Part shown: piece after piece, positions 44,383-54,063 of the stretch
Position numbering within the stretch: the first letter of the stretch is position 1
How the letters are laid out: each line of letters opens with the position of its first letter
Assembly: GCF_963455295.1 (NCBI RefSeq)
Contig: NZ_OY734020.1
Location: 4,216,001 to 4,280,000 of the forward strand
From: Candidatus Thiodiazotropha sp. CDECU1
Lineage (GTDB): Bacteria > Pseudomonadota > Gammaproteobacteria > Chromatiales > Chromatiaceae
Direction: 5' to 3'
Length of the DNA: 64,000 nucleotides
Notes under the pieces: model-generated
Seen by the model: the letters and a program-made list of their open reading frames with translations, nothing else
Database searches by the model: none
Told to the model about the DNA's origin: nothing
Program-made: the position numbers and the translations under genes

Positions 44383-46054
44383 TCATCGCAAGGTGCGAGA
44401 TAAAAATACCGGCACTACAGATCACTACCTGGTTGCGACCCCTTTTCTTCGCTTCATACAAAGCCTTGTCTGCCCGATACATCAGATCGTCAACATTATC
44501 ATCACCATCTTCGATGTCGCTGACACCGACACTTATGGTGACTGCAATCACCTGAGTGCCATCCTGATAGGGTTTGACCGCGACCTCATCACAGATCCGC
44601 TGGGCCAGAAGAGCTGCATTATTGATCTCCGATTCCGGCAGCAGGATAGTGAACTCCTCGCCTCCGTAACGGGCGAGAAAATCCTGTCCTCGGATCGCGT
44701 TTGCGCAGATATCGGCCACATGCTTCAGCACCCAGTCCCCGGTGTTGTGACCATAGTTGTCATTAACCGTTTTGAAATGATCGAGATCTATCATCAATAC
44801 CGAGAGATGTCTCGAAAAACGGGTTGCGCGCTTATATTCGCGCAGCGCGACCTTGTCCAATTCACGTCTATTTGCGAGACCGGTGAGATCATCGGTGGTG
44901 GCGTAGAGTTGAAGCTTGCGAAAGGCTGCTTTTTTCTGCACGCTGTTCTTGGCGAAGAAGACGCTGATCACCGCGGTCACCAAAAACAGCAACAGATAGG
45001 TAATTGTGGCAACGATCATTCTTTTGGCGGTGAGATCTTCGATCAGGTTTTTGGAAATATGGGAGAGATAGATCCAGTATCTCATCTCGGCTCTGTTTGG
45101 CGAGGGGACAATCGATTCATCAACATTCTCCAGCGTTCCAAGTCTCTGGCGAACTAATGGATAGGCTTTCTTGAATATATAAACACCATCATCGGCAAAG
45201 AATGAGCCTTTCTCGCTACTATTGGCAATGGACCAGACATCGGGATTCTGTTTTGCGAAGGTTTCATCATTGCCGTGCATAAAGCCCCACAATTGCTCAT
45301 CCGGCACACCATGCAGCCAAAATCCCTGGCTGTTAAGCATCACCGCGTCACCACGTAGGCTTGTGAAGATATCGGTGATGCGATCCAACAGCTCAGACGG
45401 TGTATAGTTGATAATCACTATACCCTGTTTTTCCCCGTATCCGTCGGCCACCGGCGTGGCAAAGCGTACCGTGGGTTTAAACGGCCGCTCGATTTCGCCC
45501 CGCTCCATATTCAGATCCAGAGGCGAGATATAGATTTCACCCACTTCCAACTTGATTGCGTTCTTGAAGTAGTAGCGATCCCCCTTGTTTTGCATCTGAC
45601 TCTGGGGAGTGATCTCCTGGGACGTGCCATCGCTGTTGATGCGAATCATCTCCATGCCGCTTTTGTCAAGGTATCTTATCTGAAAATACTTGGGTTTCCG
45701 TCTTGCAAAGAGGGAAAACTCACGCGCGGCACGTATCCAGTTCTTCAGGTTGGGATCATGGATATAGTTTCTGAGTATCTCCCCCTCCGCGATTACCAGC
45801 AGATCGGAGAGCTTCTGCTCTAATAGCAACGAGGTCAATTCGCTGGCACTGTTCAAAGCCGCCTCTTCACGAATCAATGTGGTTTGCAGCTCATATTCTT
45901 CGGTCTGGGTGGAGAAGGCATAAAAAATAAATGCCAGTAACAGGGATGCGGGAATGAACACCGCAAGGAAGCTGAGGATCAACTCCTTATGTTCAGAGTA
46001 TCCGTTTAATTCAACCGCGGCATCGCTCTCGACAGGTATCTTTTGCCTATTCAT
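44372..46054 (-). CDS. Membrane diguanylate cyclase with extracytoplasmic sensor (Cache-like)
   Basis: 560 residues. Two hydrophobic segments (about 28-48 and 345-367) flank a ~290-residue periplasmic domain with PKYFQIRYLDKSGMEMIRI, a Cache-type ligand pocket. The GGDEF domain follows, with DDLTGLANRREL, DLDHFKTVNDNYGH and active site GGEEF near 464-468; an I-site RGQD stands five residues before it. It should produce c-di-GMP in response to an external signal. Its 3' end overlaps that of the BTAD regulator by 11 bases, and its start overlaps the upstream cytochrome gene by four. Confidence 0.92.
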   Translation of the reverse strand: MNRQKIPVESDAAVELNGYSEHKELILSFLAVFIPASLLLAFIFYAFSTQTEEYELQTTLIREEAALNSASELTSLLLEQKLSDLLVIAEGEILRNYIHDPNLKNWIRAAREFSLFARRKPKYFQIRYLDKSGMEMIRINSDGTSQEITPQSQMQNKGDRYYFKNAIKLEVGEIYISPLDLNMERGEIERPFKPTVRFATPVADGYGEKQGIVIINYTPSELLDRITDIFTSLRGDAVMLNSQGFWLHGVPDEQLWGFMHGNDETFAKQNPDVWSIANSSEKGSFFADDGVYIFKKAYPLVRQRLGTLENVDESIVPSPNRAEMRYWIYLSHISKNLIEDLTAKRMIVATITYLLLFLVTAVISVFFAKNSVQKKAAFRKLQLYATTDDLTGLANRRELDKVALREYKRATRFSRHLSVLMIDLDHFKTVNDNYGHNTGDWVLKHVADICANAIRGQDFLARYGGEEFTILLPESEINNAALLAQRICDEVAVKPYQDGTQVIAVTISVGVSDIEDGDDNVDDLMYRADKALYEAKKRGRNQVVICSAGIFISHLAMISE

Positions 46055-46770
46055 CTCACCTGCAACTTGCGATCATTCCAGGTATGTTTGGAACGCTTCT
46101 CAGCCAGCGGCAGCATTCTGGATACATAATCGGATAACGCTTTGAAGTCTCGCGTATCCATGGCCTCGATGATTTTAACCATCTCCTTGTTACCGTTGCG
46201 CCGCTTGCCGTTCTGGATCCAGATCAGCTGACGCAGGAGATAGTTGTAGTGTTGTCCATGGATGGCTGGATAGGCCTTATCGAACTGCCCCTCCCCCTGT
46301 TCACCATGGCAGTCGATACAGTGTTTTTTAAACAACGATTCACCACGTTGAAGATCGCTGCCATCACCCTTGCCGGTAGCGGTAGTCATCTTCAACGCTT
46401 CGATGTAATAGGCCACATCAGCTATGGCTTGAGCGTCGCCGATCTCTTCGGGCAGGGCGAATGGATACATGGAAGGATTGTCGCGATTCTTGGCTCGGAT
46501 ATCGGCCAGTTGCTTGATCACGACAGAACGGTGTTGACCGGCAATTTGCGGATAGGCGCCGTTTGGCGTTCCCCAACCTTCCGGCATATGACAAACCGCA
46601 CAGATCTCATATACGGCCTTGCCACGGTCATAGTCCGGATTCAGCCTCATCGCTTCTAAGCGTTCCAATTCAGCGGAATCCCAACCCGCATGAGCAATGG
46701 GAGCAGCTAACAATGGGAAAGCGATGATCATTTTTACCCAAAAGGCGTACACGGCTTTGCGAGCCCCCAC
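46051..46770 (-). CDS. Diheme cytochrome c (c4-like)
   Basis: 239 residues with two heme-binding motifs, C57-AV-C60-H61 and C151-ID-C154-H155, in two similar halves (GGAYPQIAGQH-type and YPAIHGQHYNYLL), as in cytochrome c4. An N-terminal signal (MIIAFPLLAAPIAHA) exports it to the periplasm. The GTG at 46770 is used; ATG 46731 would start directly at the signal peptide. The ATGA overlap with the cyclase gene shows coupled expression. It lies 180 bp past the end of hemY. Confidence 0.88.
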   Translation of the reverse strand: MGARKAVYAFWVKMIIAFPLLAAPIAHAGWDSAELERLEAMRLNPDYDRGKAVYEICAVCHMPEGWGTPNGAYPQIAGQHRSVVIKQLADIRAKNRDNPSMYPFALPEEIGDAQAIADVAYYIEALKMTTATGKGDGSDLQRGESLFKKHCIDCHGEQGEGQFDKAYPAIHGQHYNYLLRQLIWIQNGKRRNGNKEMVKIIEAMDTRDFKALSDYVSRMLPLAEKRSKHTWNDRKLQVR

Positions 46771-46952
46771 AATGACCGGTTATGCGTTACTGATTGACAA
46801 CTCCTTTTGTGCAGATCACACAATGCAAGATTGAATTACCTTACTATATGTATGTGTATATAAGAAAAAGCTTCGGCCTTCAACCATGTATTTTAGTCAA
46901 TTACAACGCCCTGTTTCTATATTTTTGGGTGAGTTCGCCAATGAAATACGAA

Positions 46953-48236
46953 TCAGGATCTTACAGATGTGATTAAAGTTTCACTACTGGGGGTTTCATC
47001 GATGATGGATTTGTTGGCCAATGCCGGTCGGCTGCCGATGCTTGGCAACTCCCGCTGAGGCTCGGTATGCAGCAAGGCCAAACCGGCACGAAAACAGCGT
47101 AGCGCTTCATCGTCCTCACCAAGGCGCTGTAACAACAGGCCAAGCTGCTGATAGGACTCCGGGATAGGCGATATGCCGATACTGGCCTCCAGATAGCTGC
47201 GCGCCTTACCCCACAATTTGTTCTGCAGGGAGAGCCTGGCGAGCGTCAATAACAGCACTGGATCCTCTTGATGCGCTTTCAGCCAGCCTTCTGCCATCGC
47301 CAACTGGTGAGAGGGATTGGCAAGTTCGATCTGTCCATAGAGGGTGACCAGTTCGCTGTTCCATTGCCGTTGCAGCGAGGCTGCAATCAAGGGCTCAACC
47401 CGTGAACCCGCCTCCAGGTCCATCATATGTTCACTGTACTGATACAACATTCCCTGCTGCTGTTTAATCCCCTTGGGAATGCCCTGCCAGTAGCGCACGA
47501 TATCATCGACCGTCGAAGACTCCTGTTTCAGGCGTTTGTGATAGACACGAACCTCCAGCGCCTGGTAGTCGGCTTCACTGATTACCTTGCGGCGCTTCAA
47601 CTCCGGCAGCATCTCTTCCAGTTTTTTCCATTCACCAAGGTTTTCATAGAGTTTTTTCAACAGGGTCAGCACATATGTATGCTTGGGCGACAAGGATCGC
47701 ACATGCATCAAGGTCGCAAGCGCTTGTTCGTACTGCTGATGAGCCAACTGCAACTCAGCCTGGGTCAGACCCACGGCCACATCGGCGGAAGGCATACTCT
47801 CGTGGGCCAAGTGGAGATAGTCATCTCTCCGGGTATGTTCACCTTGTAGTTGAGCGGCGCGAGCCGCCGCCAGATAGTTGAGCAGGGGGGTCTCCGATTG
47901 GCTGACGTTGCGTGTCAGGTGCCGCTCCGCGACCTTCCAGCGCCCTTCGGCGAGTTCCACCAGGCCGCGGGTCAGGGCCTGCCTGGCCTTGAGGTTACGG
48001 CGTTTTCGTCGCCACTCGGCCACCCGTTCCGGCATCTGCCAGAGGCGTGAAAGGGTCCTGATTGCCACATAGGCAAGCAGAAACAGCAGCAAGATGGCTA
48101 GGCAAAACAGGGCCAGGCTGCCTTCCAGGGTCCAGTTGCCATAACCGATCAGGATATAGCCGTTATCCTGTTTCACCAGGAGGGTGATCGCGACCGCCGT
48201 CAACAGCGCAATGAATGCTGCGATCAGGGTTCTCAC
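46953..48236 (-). CDS. hemY: HemY-like heme-biosynthesis-associated TPR protein
   Basis: 427 residues. Two N-terminal hydrophobic segments (MRTLIAAFIALLTAVAITLL and SLALFCLAILLLFLLAY) anchor a helical-repeat domain with RNLKARQALTRGLVELAEGRW, the HemY_N pattern. The last gene of the hemC-hemD-hemX-hemY set. This HemY is not the protoporphyrinogen oxidase of Bacillus; it is the gammaproteobacterial inner-membrane TPR protein implicated in late heme synthesis. Its GTG start overlaps the hemX stop (GTGA). Confidence 0.92.
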   Translation of the reverse strand: MRTLIAAFIALLTAVAITLLVKQDNGYILIGYGNWTLEGSLALFCLAILLLFLLAYVAIRTLSRLWQMPERVAEWRRKRRNLKARQALTRGLVELAEGRWKVAERHLTRNVSQSETPLLNYLAAARAAQLQGEHTRRDDYLHLAHESMPSADVAVGLTQAELQLAHQQYEQALATLMHVRSLSPKHTYVLTLLKKLYENLGEWKKLEEMLPELKRRKVISEADYQALEVRVYHKRLKQESSTVDDIVRYWQGIPKGIKQQQGMLYQYSEHMMDLEAGSRVEPLIAASLQRQWNSELVTLYGQIELANPSHQLAMAEGWLKAHQEDPVLLLTLARLSLQNKLWGKARSYLEASIGISPIPESYQQLGLLLQRLGEDDEALRCFRAGLALLHTEPQRELPSIGSRPALANKSIIDETPSSETLITSVRS

Positions 48237-49402
48237 CGGAGTCCCTCCCGGTTCAATGTTTTACGTCTCTCCTGCAGGGCACGCAGGGAACCTGAGATGT
48301 CGGGCAACTCAGGTGCGATGATCCTTGCCGCCAACCCCTCCAATTGTGACTTGAAACCGATCACCTCAGGGGCCGAGGTTTGGAAATAGTGATCTACCCA
48401 ATCAAGGGCACTGGTCAGGTTGTCCGCATACAGGGCCTGGTTTCGTCCCACCATCGCCGCCTTTGCATTCTCCATTTTGAGGCGTAGATTCTGGATAAGA
48501 AAATAGCGTTGCTCGGGTGGCAGCATGGCGCTTACAGGACGCTCGTGATGACGGATCACCATCATCGACTTAAAACCCTGCCAAAAATCGTCTAGCAGTT
48601 TATCCAGTTGCAATCCTCCACTGTCGGCAACCTCCCGGGATGTTTCTGGCTGCGCCGATCGGGGCGCCTGGACCATCCCTGAATCCATCAAGGGTAGCGC
48701 CTCCACCCGCGCTGCCAGGGCGGTCAACTCGGCGCTGATCCCCGCACTGTCCAGCTTCGGCAGGGCGGTCAATCCAGTTATCTCTGCAGCGATCATCTCG
48801 CGTACTCCCGACCAGCCCGGATCACCACTTGCAGTGAGACGCTCATCTGCGGATTTTAACGCCTCCAGGGCAGTGTCCGGATCACCCATGAGGTTCAAAC
48901 GGTGGTTGGCGACACGCAGCAGATATTCGGCCTCGGCCACCCGCCACTGCCCCTCCTTGCCCCCCATGCGGGTCTGTATCTCGGCCAATGAGTTGTAGAG
49001 TTGATCACCCTGCTGTTTGGCTGTCTCACGTGAGCGGCGGATGTTCTCGGCCTGTTCCTCCAAGGCTGCCTTTTGTGCCGCTATCGCCTGTTGCTGTTGC
49101 TCGAATTGCTGCCGGGTCTGCTGCAGCTGTTGCGCAAATTGCGACTGCTCCTGATTGGCCTTGTCCAGGACACTATTGAGCGATACCAGGGTCTGCTTCA
49201 TATCGAGCCAATAGCGATAGCCAAGCACCAGACCGGCGGCCACCGCCAGCAGTGCCACCAGGGCGATGACCATGGGTAGACGGGAAAGTGCGGATTTCCC
49301 CCCTTCATCATCGATGCGCTCTACCTCGCCTTCGATGGCCTCTGTGAAGTCCGCCTCGGCCTCTGTCCGGCTATTGCCAGATTCGTTGCTTGTCTCACTC
49401 AT
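48233..49402 (-). CDS. hemX: HemX-like protein
   Basis: 389 residues: a charged cytoplasmic N-terminus, one membrane helix (LPMVIALVALLAVAAGLVLGY), a long coiled-coil (QQTRQQFEQQQQAIAAQKAAL) and a C-terminal domain with WRVAEAEYLLRVANHRL, the HemX signature. It is often annotated as a uroporphyrinogen III methyltransferase but lacks the SAM-binding fold. It lies between hemD and hemY, as in enterics. Confidence 0.93.
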   Translation of the reverse strand: MSETSNESGNSRTEAEADFTEAIEGEVERIDDEGGKSALSRLPMVIALVALLAVAAGLVLGYRYWLDMKQTLVSLNSVLDKANQEQSQFAQQLQQTRQQFEQQQQAIAAQKAALEEQAENIRRSRETAKQQGDQLYNSLAEIQTRMGGKEGQWRVAEAEYLLRVANHRLNLMGDPDTALEALKSADERLTASGDPGWSGVREMIAAEITGLTALPKLDSAGISAELTALAARVEALPLMDSGMVQAPRSAQPETSREVADSGGLQLDKLLDDFWQGFKSMMVIRHHERPVSAMLPPEQRYFLIQNLRLKMENAKAAMVGRNQALYADNLTSALDWVDHYFQTSAPEVIGFKSQLEGLAARIIAPELPDISGSLRALQERRKTLNREGLR

Positions 49403-49477
49403 ATACTGTTAGCTCTCAACTACTCCAACATTCGTCCCGAAACGACGACCCTACCACCTTCGACTCGATCGGGCATA

Positions 49478-50239
49478 TCAGGTGGGGCATCCTATCCAGT
49501 CCTGAATCGCCGCCAAGATCGCATCATCATCGGCACCTGTGGCAAGCAGAATCGTCTCGAACCCCTCTTTCTTCGCCTCAAGATGCATCCGTTCGCTAAT
49601 CACCAGGAGCGGGGTATGGCGTAACATTGGCCAGCCTTGTTCTCCCAACATTGTTTTCAGATTATGCATCACCTCGACACTGGTGACAGTCACCAGATCG
49701 ACCTGCTCCTGCCATTGCGCCAGCAATGGGGTAGGATCGACTGAGGGCTTGATCCGCCGATAGACCTCAGCATAACCTACTTCAGCACCTCTCGCCTGGA
49801 GGCTCTCCCCCAACAGGGTGCGCCCCCCTTCCCCGCGAACGATCAATACCCTTTTAGCGGCCATTCTCTGCAACGGGGCCAACTTGAGCAAACCCTCGCT
49901 GTCATATCGATCCGCAGGAATCAGATCAATACTATACCCGCACTGACGCAACGCTGCTGCAGTCGCCTGCCCCACCGCCCCCAGGGTAGCGACCAGCCTA
50001 TGGTCCGATAACAGTTGCATTGCATGGGTGACCGCATTGGGGCTGACGAAAATGATCACATCCCAGGGCTGCCGCAGCAGGTTGCGTGCCTGGTCGGGAT
50101 GTTGGCTGGGAAGGATTTCCAACGCTGGAAAACCTATGGCTCTGCCCTGACTCTCCCGAATCCGCTGTGCCAGACCTATGGCCTGATGAGCGGCCCGTGT
50201 AACCAGGATACCCTTGCCTTTAAAATCAAAATCCGACAT
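49478..50239 (-). CDS. hemD: Uroporphyrinogen-III synthase (HemD)
   Basis: 253 residues in two lobes. ILVTRAAHQAIGLAQRI opens the first; FVSPNAVTHAM, AVGQATAAALRQCGY, LIVRGEGGRTLL and VTVTSVEVMHNL follow the HemD pattern. It cyclises hydroxymethylbilane with inversion of ring D. The gene follows hemC with a 38-bp gap and precedes hemX, giving the order hemC-hemD-hemX-hemY. Confidence 0.92.
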   Translation of the reverse strand: MSDFDFKGKGILVTRAAHQAIGLAQRIRESQGRAIGFPALEILPSQHPDQARNLLRQPWDVIIFVSPNAVTHAMQLLSDHRLVATLGAVGQATAAALRQCGYSIDLIPADRYDSEGLLKLAPLQRMAAKRVLIVRGEGGRTLLGESLQARGAEVGYAEVYRRIKPSVDPTPLLAQWQEQVDLVTVTSVEVMHNLKTMLGEQGWPMLRHTPLLVISERMHLEAKKEGFETILLATGADDDAILAAIQDWIGCPT

Positions 50240-50277
50240 GGTCCTCCTATGGGGAAGCCTGGGATGATCACTATCCC

Positions 50278-51207
50278 TCAGTGAGCGTCATAGAGCGCCT
50301 TCAGGATAGCATCCGCCCCCCACTCCAACAGCCGATCCGCCAAACCCTCTCCCATGGCTTGCGCCTCCTGGGTGGTACCCTCGACTTCGCCGCGGATGAT
50401 ACGGCTACCATCGGGCTCACCCACCAGGCCCCGCAACCAGAGATTACCCGATTCCAGCATGGCATAGCCGGCGATGGGGACCTGGCAGCCACCATTCAGA
50501 CGCTGGTTCATGGCCCGCTCAGCACCCACGCATAAGGCGGTTTGAGGATCGTGCAGGGGTGCAATCAGTTCGTTGACTCGTGGATCATCCACGCGGCATT
50601 CAATACCCACCGCGCCCTGTCCAATGGCGGGCAGGCTCTGTTCGGGGCCTATTAAGGCGGTTATCCGATCCTCGAACCCAAGCCGCTTCAAACCGGCAGC
50701 GGCCAGGATAATGGCATCGTACTCACCCTCATCGAGTTTACGCAGACGGGTGTTCACATTGCCGCGCAGGGATTTGATCACCAGGTCAGGGCGCTTTTCA
50801 GCCAACTGACACTGCCGGCGCAGACTGGAGGTCCCTACGCAGGCCCCTTGGGGTAATGCGTCGATGTTTTGAAAATCCCTGGAGACAAAGGCGTCCCGCG
50901 GGTCCTCACGCTGCATAATCACCGGCAGGTGCAACCCCTGAGGCAACTCTACCGGGACATCCTTCATGGAGTGCACCGCGATATCCGCCTCGCCACTGAT
51001 CAAACCCTGCTCCAGCTCCTTGATAAACAACCCCTTGCCACCGATCTTCGCCAGCGGGGTATCGAGGATCCTGTCTCCCTGGGTGGTCATCCCCATCAAC
51101 TCCACCCGGAGATCCGGATGGGCCTTTTTCAATTCAGCGGCGACATGCTCGGCCTGCCACATTGCCAGGGGTGATTTTCGGGTGGCGATGGTTATCGTCT
51201 GGGACAT
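50278..51207 (-). CDS. hemC: Porphobilinogen deaminase (HemC)
   Basis: 309 residues. It starts [18 protein letters not shown] and contains the active-site loop [11 protein letters not shown], the substrate-binding SSLRRQCQL and [13 protein letters not shown], and the cofactor cysteine in [12 protein letters not shown]. The cytoplasmic enzyme joins four porphobilinogen units into hydroxymethylbilane on its dipyrromethane cofactor. It heads the heme-biosynthesis genes, with algR-algZ and a cytochrome upstream in the same direction. Confidence 0.96.
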   Translation of the reverse strand: MSQTITIATRKSPLAMWQAEHVAAELKKAHPDLRVELMGMTTQGDRILDTPLAKIGGKGLFIKELEQGLISGEADIAVHSMKDVPVELPQGLHLPVIMQREDPRDAFVSRDFQNIDALPQGACVGTSSLRRQCQLAEKRPDLVIKSLRGNVNTRLRKLDEGEYDAIILAAAGLKRLGFEDRITALIGPEQSLPAIGQGAVGIECRVDDPRVNELIAPLHDPQTALCVGAERAMNQRLNGGCQVPIAGYAMLESGNLWLRGLVGEPDGSRIIRGEVEGTTQEAQAMGEGLADRLLEWGADAILKALYDAH

Positions 51208-51363
51208 GAATGGGGGGCCTCAAAATTCGGATAGGGTACAACGCAGCGCTTGTGGGCTGATTCTGGTTCTCATGGATCGGGGCCTATGCTAAAGCCTGCG
51301 AGGCAGACACGCAATTATCCGCGACCAGCCATACACCAACTTTCTGCTGGCTGCTGAAAAAAA

Positions 51364-52017
51364 TCACAACTTCCCCTTCCCATAATAATGCAACAGCGCC
51401 TCCACACCCTTAGCGCCATGCCTACGCATCAGATGGGATAGCTGATCCGCCATCTCCTCATCCCCCTGATTGATCCCTACCAGGTAGTCCCTGAGGGTCC
51501 AGCGCAGATACTCCATCCAGCGCCCATGCAGCCGCGGCACCCCTGTTTCAGCCGGCATCTCAGGGTCACCGTGACAATCTCGACAGTAGTAACGATGCAG
51601 GCGTCTGCCAAGATCAACGAGGCGCCAGTCTGTGGTCTGCCTAAGAATGGTAAAGGGCCGCTGACTGAAGTAGTCAGCCATGGTGTTCAAATCATCTTCA
51701 TCATAGGCCTGGATCAGGCGTCCCATCACTGTGCCGAAACGGCCTCCATGGCGGAAAGCCCGCATCATCTTGAGCAGATAGTCCCGCGGTAATCCTGCCA
51801 GAGAAGGAATCGCAGGGGAGCCACTCTGGCCCTGGGGACCGTGGCAGGGAAAACAGGACTGCACTGTCAGTGGCGTGATTTGCGGCTGCTCTGGTTGGTC
51901 GACAGCGGCATCATCAGCCAAACACACCGTGCAGAATTGCTGCAGCCAAATCCAGGTTAGCAGCCAGGCTAGCCACTTCCAGGATATATCAGTTCGCTGA
52001 GAGCGGCTCTCTGTCAC
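51364..52017 (-). CDS. Diheme cytochrome c
   Basis: 217 residues with two heme motifs, C55-FP-C58-H59 and C145-RD-C148-H149. The N-terminus has one hydrophobic segment (WLAWLLTWIWLQQFCTVCLA) that acts as a signal or anchor. The halves resemble cytochrome c4/c553 domains (IPSLAGLPRDYLLKMMRAFR). It sits between the AlgR-type regulator and hemC, and its GTG start overlaps the regulator's stop (GTGA). A heme protein so placed is consistent with shared expression with heme synthesis. Confidence 0.87.
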   Translation of the reverse strand: MTESRSQRTDISWKWLAWLLTWIWLQQFCTVCLADDAAVDQPEQPQITPLTVQSCFPCHGPQGQSGSPAIPSLAGLPRDYLLKMMRAFRHGGRFGTVMGRLIQAYDEDDLNTMADYFSQRPFTILRQTTDWRLVDLGRRLHRYYCRDCHGDPEMPAETGVPRLHGRWMEYLRWTLRDYLVGINQGDEEMADQLSHLMRRHGAKGVEALLHYYGKGKL

Positions 52018-52745
52018 TCCTCTCCCCGCAATACGCGCCTCACTTCAGGGAGATGGCGGCGGCTGACTTCCAGTGTCTCCTCACAACCACGTAGGATCAC
52101 CCTTGAGATACCGTCAGCTCCTTTCTCCAGCCCGGACAGGTGACGACGTACCACCAAGGCGTTACGGTGGATGCGCAACAGCCAGTCCCCATAGCGCTCG
52201 AGCAGGCCTTTCAGGCTCTCCTCGAGCAACAGCTCACCCTCCTCATGCCGGGCCATGACATATTTAGAGTCGGCGCGCAGATAGATCACCTGGTCCAGGG
52301 GTACAGTCCTCAATCCACCCCGATAGCTGGCATGCAGCTGGGGTACCTCTCGTTCATCCGGGGGTGTGGAAATAAGCTGACTTCGGGTTAGTCGCTGGCT
52401 ACGTTGCAGCGCCGTGAGCAACCTCTCGCGGCGTACCGGCTTCAACAGATAGTCCTGAGCAGAGGATTCAAATGCCTGTAGCGCATGCTCCTCATAAGCC
52501 GTGGTAAAGACCACCGCCGGTGGCTCATCGCTCTCAGCCAGACGTCGTGCGGCCTCCAGTCCATCCATACCCGGCATGCGTATGTCCATCAACACCAGGT
52601 CGGCACCCGTTTCGTCGTAGAGTTGCAGAGCCTCATCCCCATTGGCGGCCTCACCGACCAATTGATAGGGAGTACCAAGCTCTTTGATCAACGCAGCCAG
52701 ACGCTGCCGGGCAAGGGCTTCGTCATCCACCACCAATATTCTCAC
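52014..52745 (-). CDS. algR: LytTR-type response regulator (AlgR-like)
   Basis: 243 residues. The receiver domain has the acidic pair in VVDDEALARQRLAAL, the phospho-accepting aspartate in DLVLMDIRMPGMDG (near D54) and a lysine in YLLKPVRRERL. The LytTR DNA-binding domain covers roughly 140-240 (GLRTVPLDQVIYLRADSKYV, WLLRIHRNALV). This matches AlgR, which is likewise encoded beside algZ and hemC in Pseudomonas. A GTG start is used. The downstream cytochrome gene overlaps its stop. Confidence 0.9.
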   Translation of the reverse strand: MRILVVDDEALARQRLAALIKELGTPYQLVGEAANGDEALQLYDETGADLVLMDIRMPGMDGLEAARRLAESDEPPAVVFTTAYEEHALQAFESSAQDYLLKPVRRERLLTALQRSQRLTRSQLISTPPDEREVPQLHASYRGGLRTVPLDQVIYLRADSKYVMARHEEGELLLEESLKGLLERYGDWLLRIHRNALVVRRHLSGLEKGADGISRVILRGCEETLEVSRRHLPEVRRVLRGEE

Positions 52746-52778
52746 ACGTCCATCCTCCTAGGCCCTGGCCTGATCACG

Positions 52779-53858
52779 CTAATCCCACCAAGGATGTGGA
52801 ATCGCCAGTCTCACCTGATGATCTCCATCGATGTTCGATTCGGTCAGACTCGCCTCCACATCGTACACCCCGGCGAGGCGTGCACGAATATTCTCCATCG
52901 CCAATTGATTGCCCTCACGATGGCTTCGCTGATCCGCTTCCGGCAGGGTGTTACGAATACTCAAATTTATCCGATTGCGCCGATAACGGCCTGTAATCGT
53001 GATCGTACCTCCCTGGGCGGCGGGTTCAATACCATGGTAGACCGCATTCTCCAGTAACGGTTGTATGATCATGGGCGGGATCCTGGCCTGTTCCGGCAGG
53101 TCATCGAGATCCCATACCAGATTCAACCGCTCGCCTAAGCGATAGTGTTCGATACTCAGATACTGGCGCGCCAGATCCAGCTCCTTACCCAGGTTTGAGA
53201 GCTGGCTGGCATCGCCAAGGGAGACCCGGAACAGGTCCGCCAGGTCCTCCACCACCTCTTCGGCCATCGCCGGATCACTGCGGGTGAGGCTGGCGATGGT
53301 GTTCATGCTGTTGAAGAGGAAATGGGGACGAATGCGGGAGTAGAGGGCCTGCAGTCGCGCACTGTTCTCAGCCTCCTCCTGGCGCCGCCACAGGTATTGC
53401 AGATAGAGGTAGTGAAGCACCAGGATAGCGATGATGGCGCTGATACCCATAACCCGCCATATCAGGTCTGTTTGAATCCCCTGAAGCATCCCCAGATCCA
53501 TGCTGTCATTCATCCATATCACCATTTGGGTCACCAGCCAGGCCACTCCCAGCAACAGAAAAAATACGCTAAAACCGGCCCGCCAATTACCCAGTCTGAT
53601 GAGTTGCGGACGCAACATACAGGTCAGCACTGCGGTGGCCAGCCCAATCCATTGCACCATCAGCGAGGTCAGGCTCAAGACCGGTAAAAAGTTGCTCAGC
53701 CTTTCTGTCATGGCCAAAGAGAGGAGGATGGCGAGCAGTTCGCAAATCACAACCACGGCGAACACAGGCCGCATGGCACAGAGATTGGGGATGAAAATCA
53801 CCTTTCCATCAGAATCGGCTGGTCGTTTCCGTTCAGGTTGTCTGTCACTCTGCTGCAT
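52779..53858 (-). CDS. algZ: LytS/AlgZ-type sensor histidine kinase
   Basis: 359 residues. Four hydrophobic segments in the first ~150 residues form the sensor; the His_kinase domain starts at SRIRPHFLFNSMNTIASL (phosphorylated His near 178), and the HATPase part ends with REGNQLAMENIRARL. It is the partner of the adjacent AlgR-type regulator. The start ATG lies inside a sequence that is duplicated next to argH 2.6 kb away, indicating that algZ and argH were once divergent neighbours before the Septu-like genes were inserted. Confidence 0.9.
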   Translation of the reverse strand: MQQSDRQPERKRPADSDGKVIFIPNLCAMRPVFAVVVICELLAILLSLAMTERLSNFLPVLSLTSLMVQWIGLATAVLTCMLRPQLIRLGNWRAGFSVFFLLLGVAWLVTQMVIWMNDSMDLGMLQGIQTDLIWRVMGISAIIAILVLHYLYLQYLWRRQEEAENSARLQALYSRIRPHFLFNSMNTIASLTRSDPAMAEEVVEDLADLFRVSLGDASQLSNLGKELDLARQYLSIEHYRLGERLNLVWDLDDLPEQARIPPMIIQPLLENAVYHGIEPAAQGGTITITGRYRRNRINLSIRNTLPEADQRSHREGNQLAMENIRARLAGVYDVEASLTESNIDGDHQVRLAIPHPWWD

Positions 53859-53975
53859 TCATCCACCGCTCGCTGAAATCCGGCCCGCTCATAAATTCAG
53901 GAAAAACCCCACATGCGAAACTGCCAGGCCCAATGAAGCTATCGGCTGTATGGGTAAAAAACTTCACGCTTGTTC
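53836..53975. repeat. Left junction duplication: algZ start plus degenerate argH 5' remnant
   Basis: Bases 53846-53915 (CACTCTGCTGCATTCATCC, AATCCGGCCCGCTC, AAATTCAGG, ACATG) match the argH leader at 56466-56537. Beyond the ATG, pieces of argH persist: CGAAAC, CAGGCC, CAATGAA, then GCTATCGG and GGGTAAAAAACTTCA, which in argH lie 300 bp downstream. The -10-like TATAAT of the argH copy is TGAAAT here. It reads as a decayed, internally deleted argH start. Confidence 0.75.
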
Positions 53976-54063
53976 AACAGCGCCGAAGGTATGGCGCGTA
54001 GTATATGCGATTGCGCAGCGCCACTCGATTTTCCAAGCATGGTCAGTACTGATCCAATCAGCG

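Noticed and set aside
48233-49402. HemX as uroporphyrinogen III C-methyltransferase
   Set aside because: The protein has a membrane helix, coiled coil and HemX domain but no SAM-binding motifs; the enzymatic name is a common mislabel.
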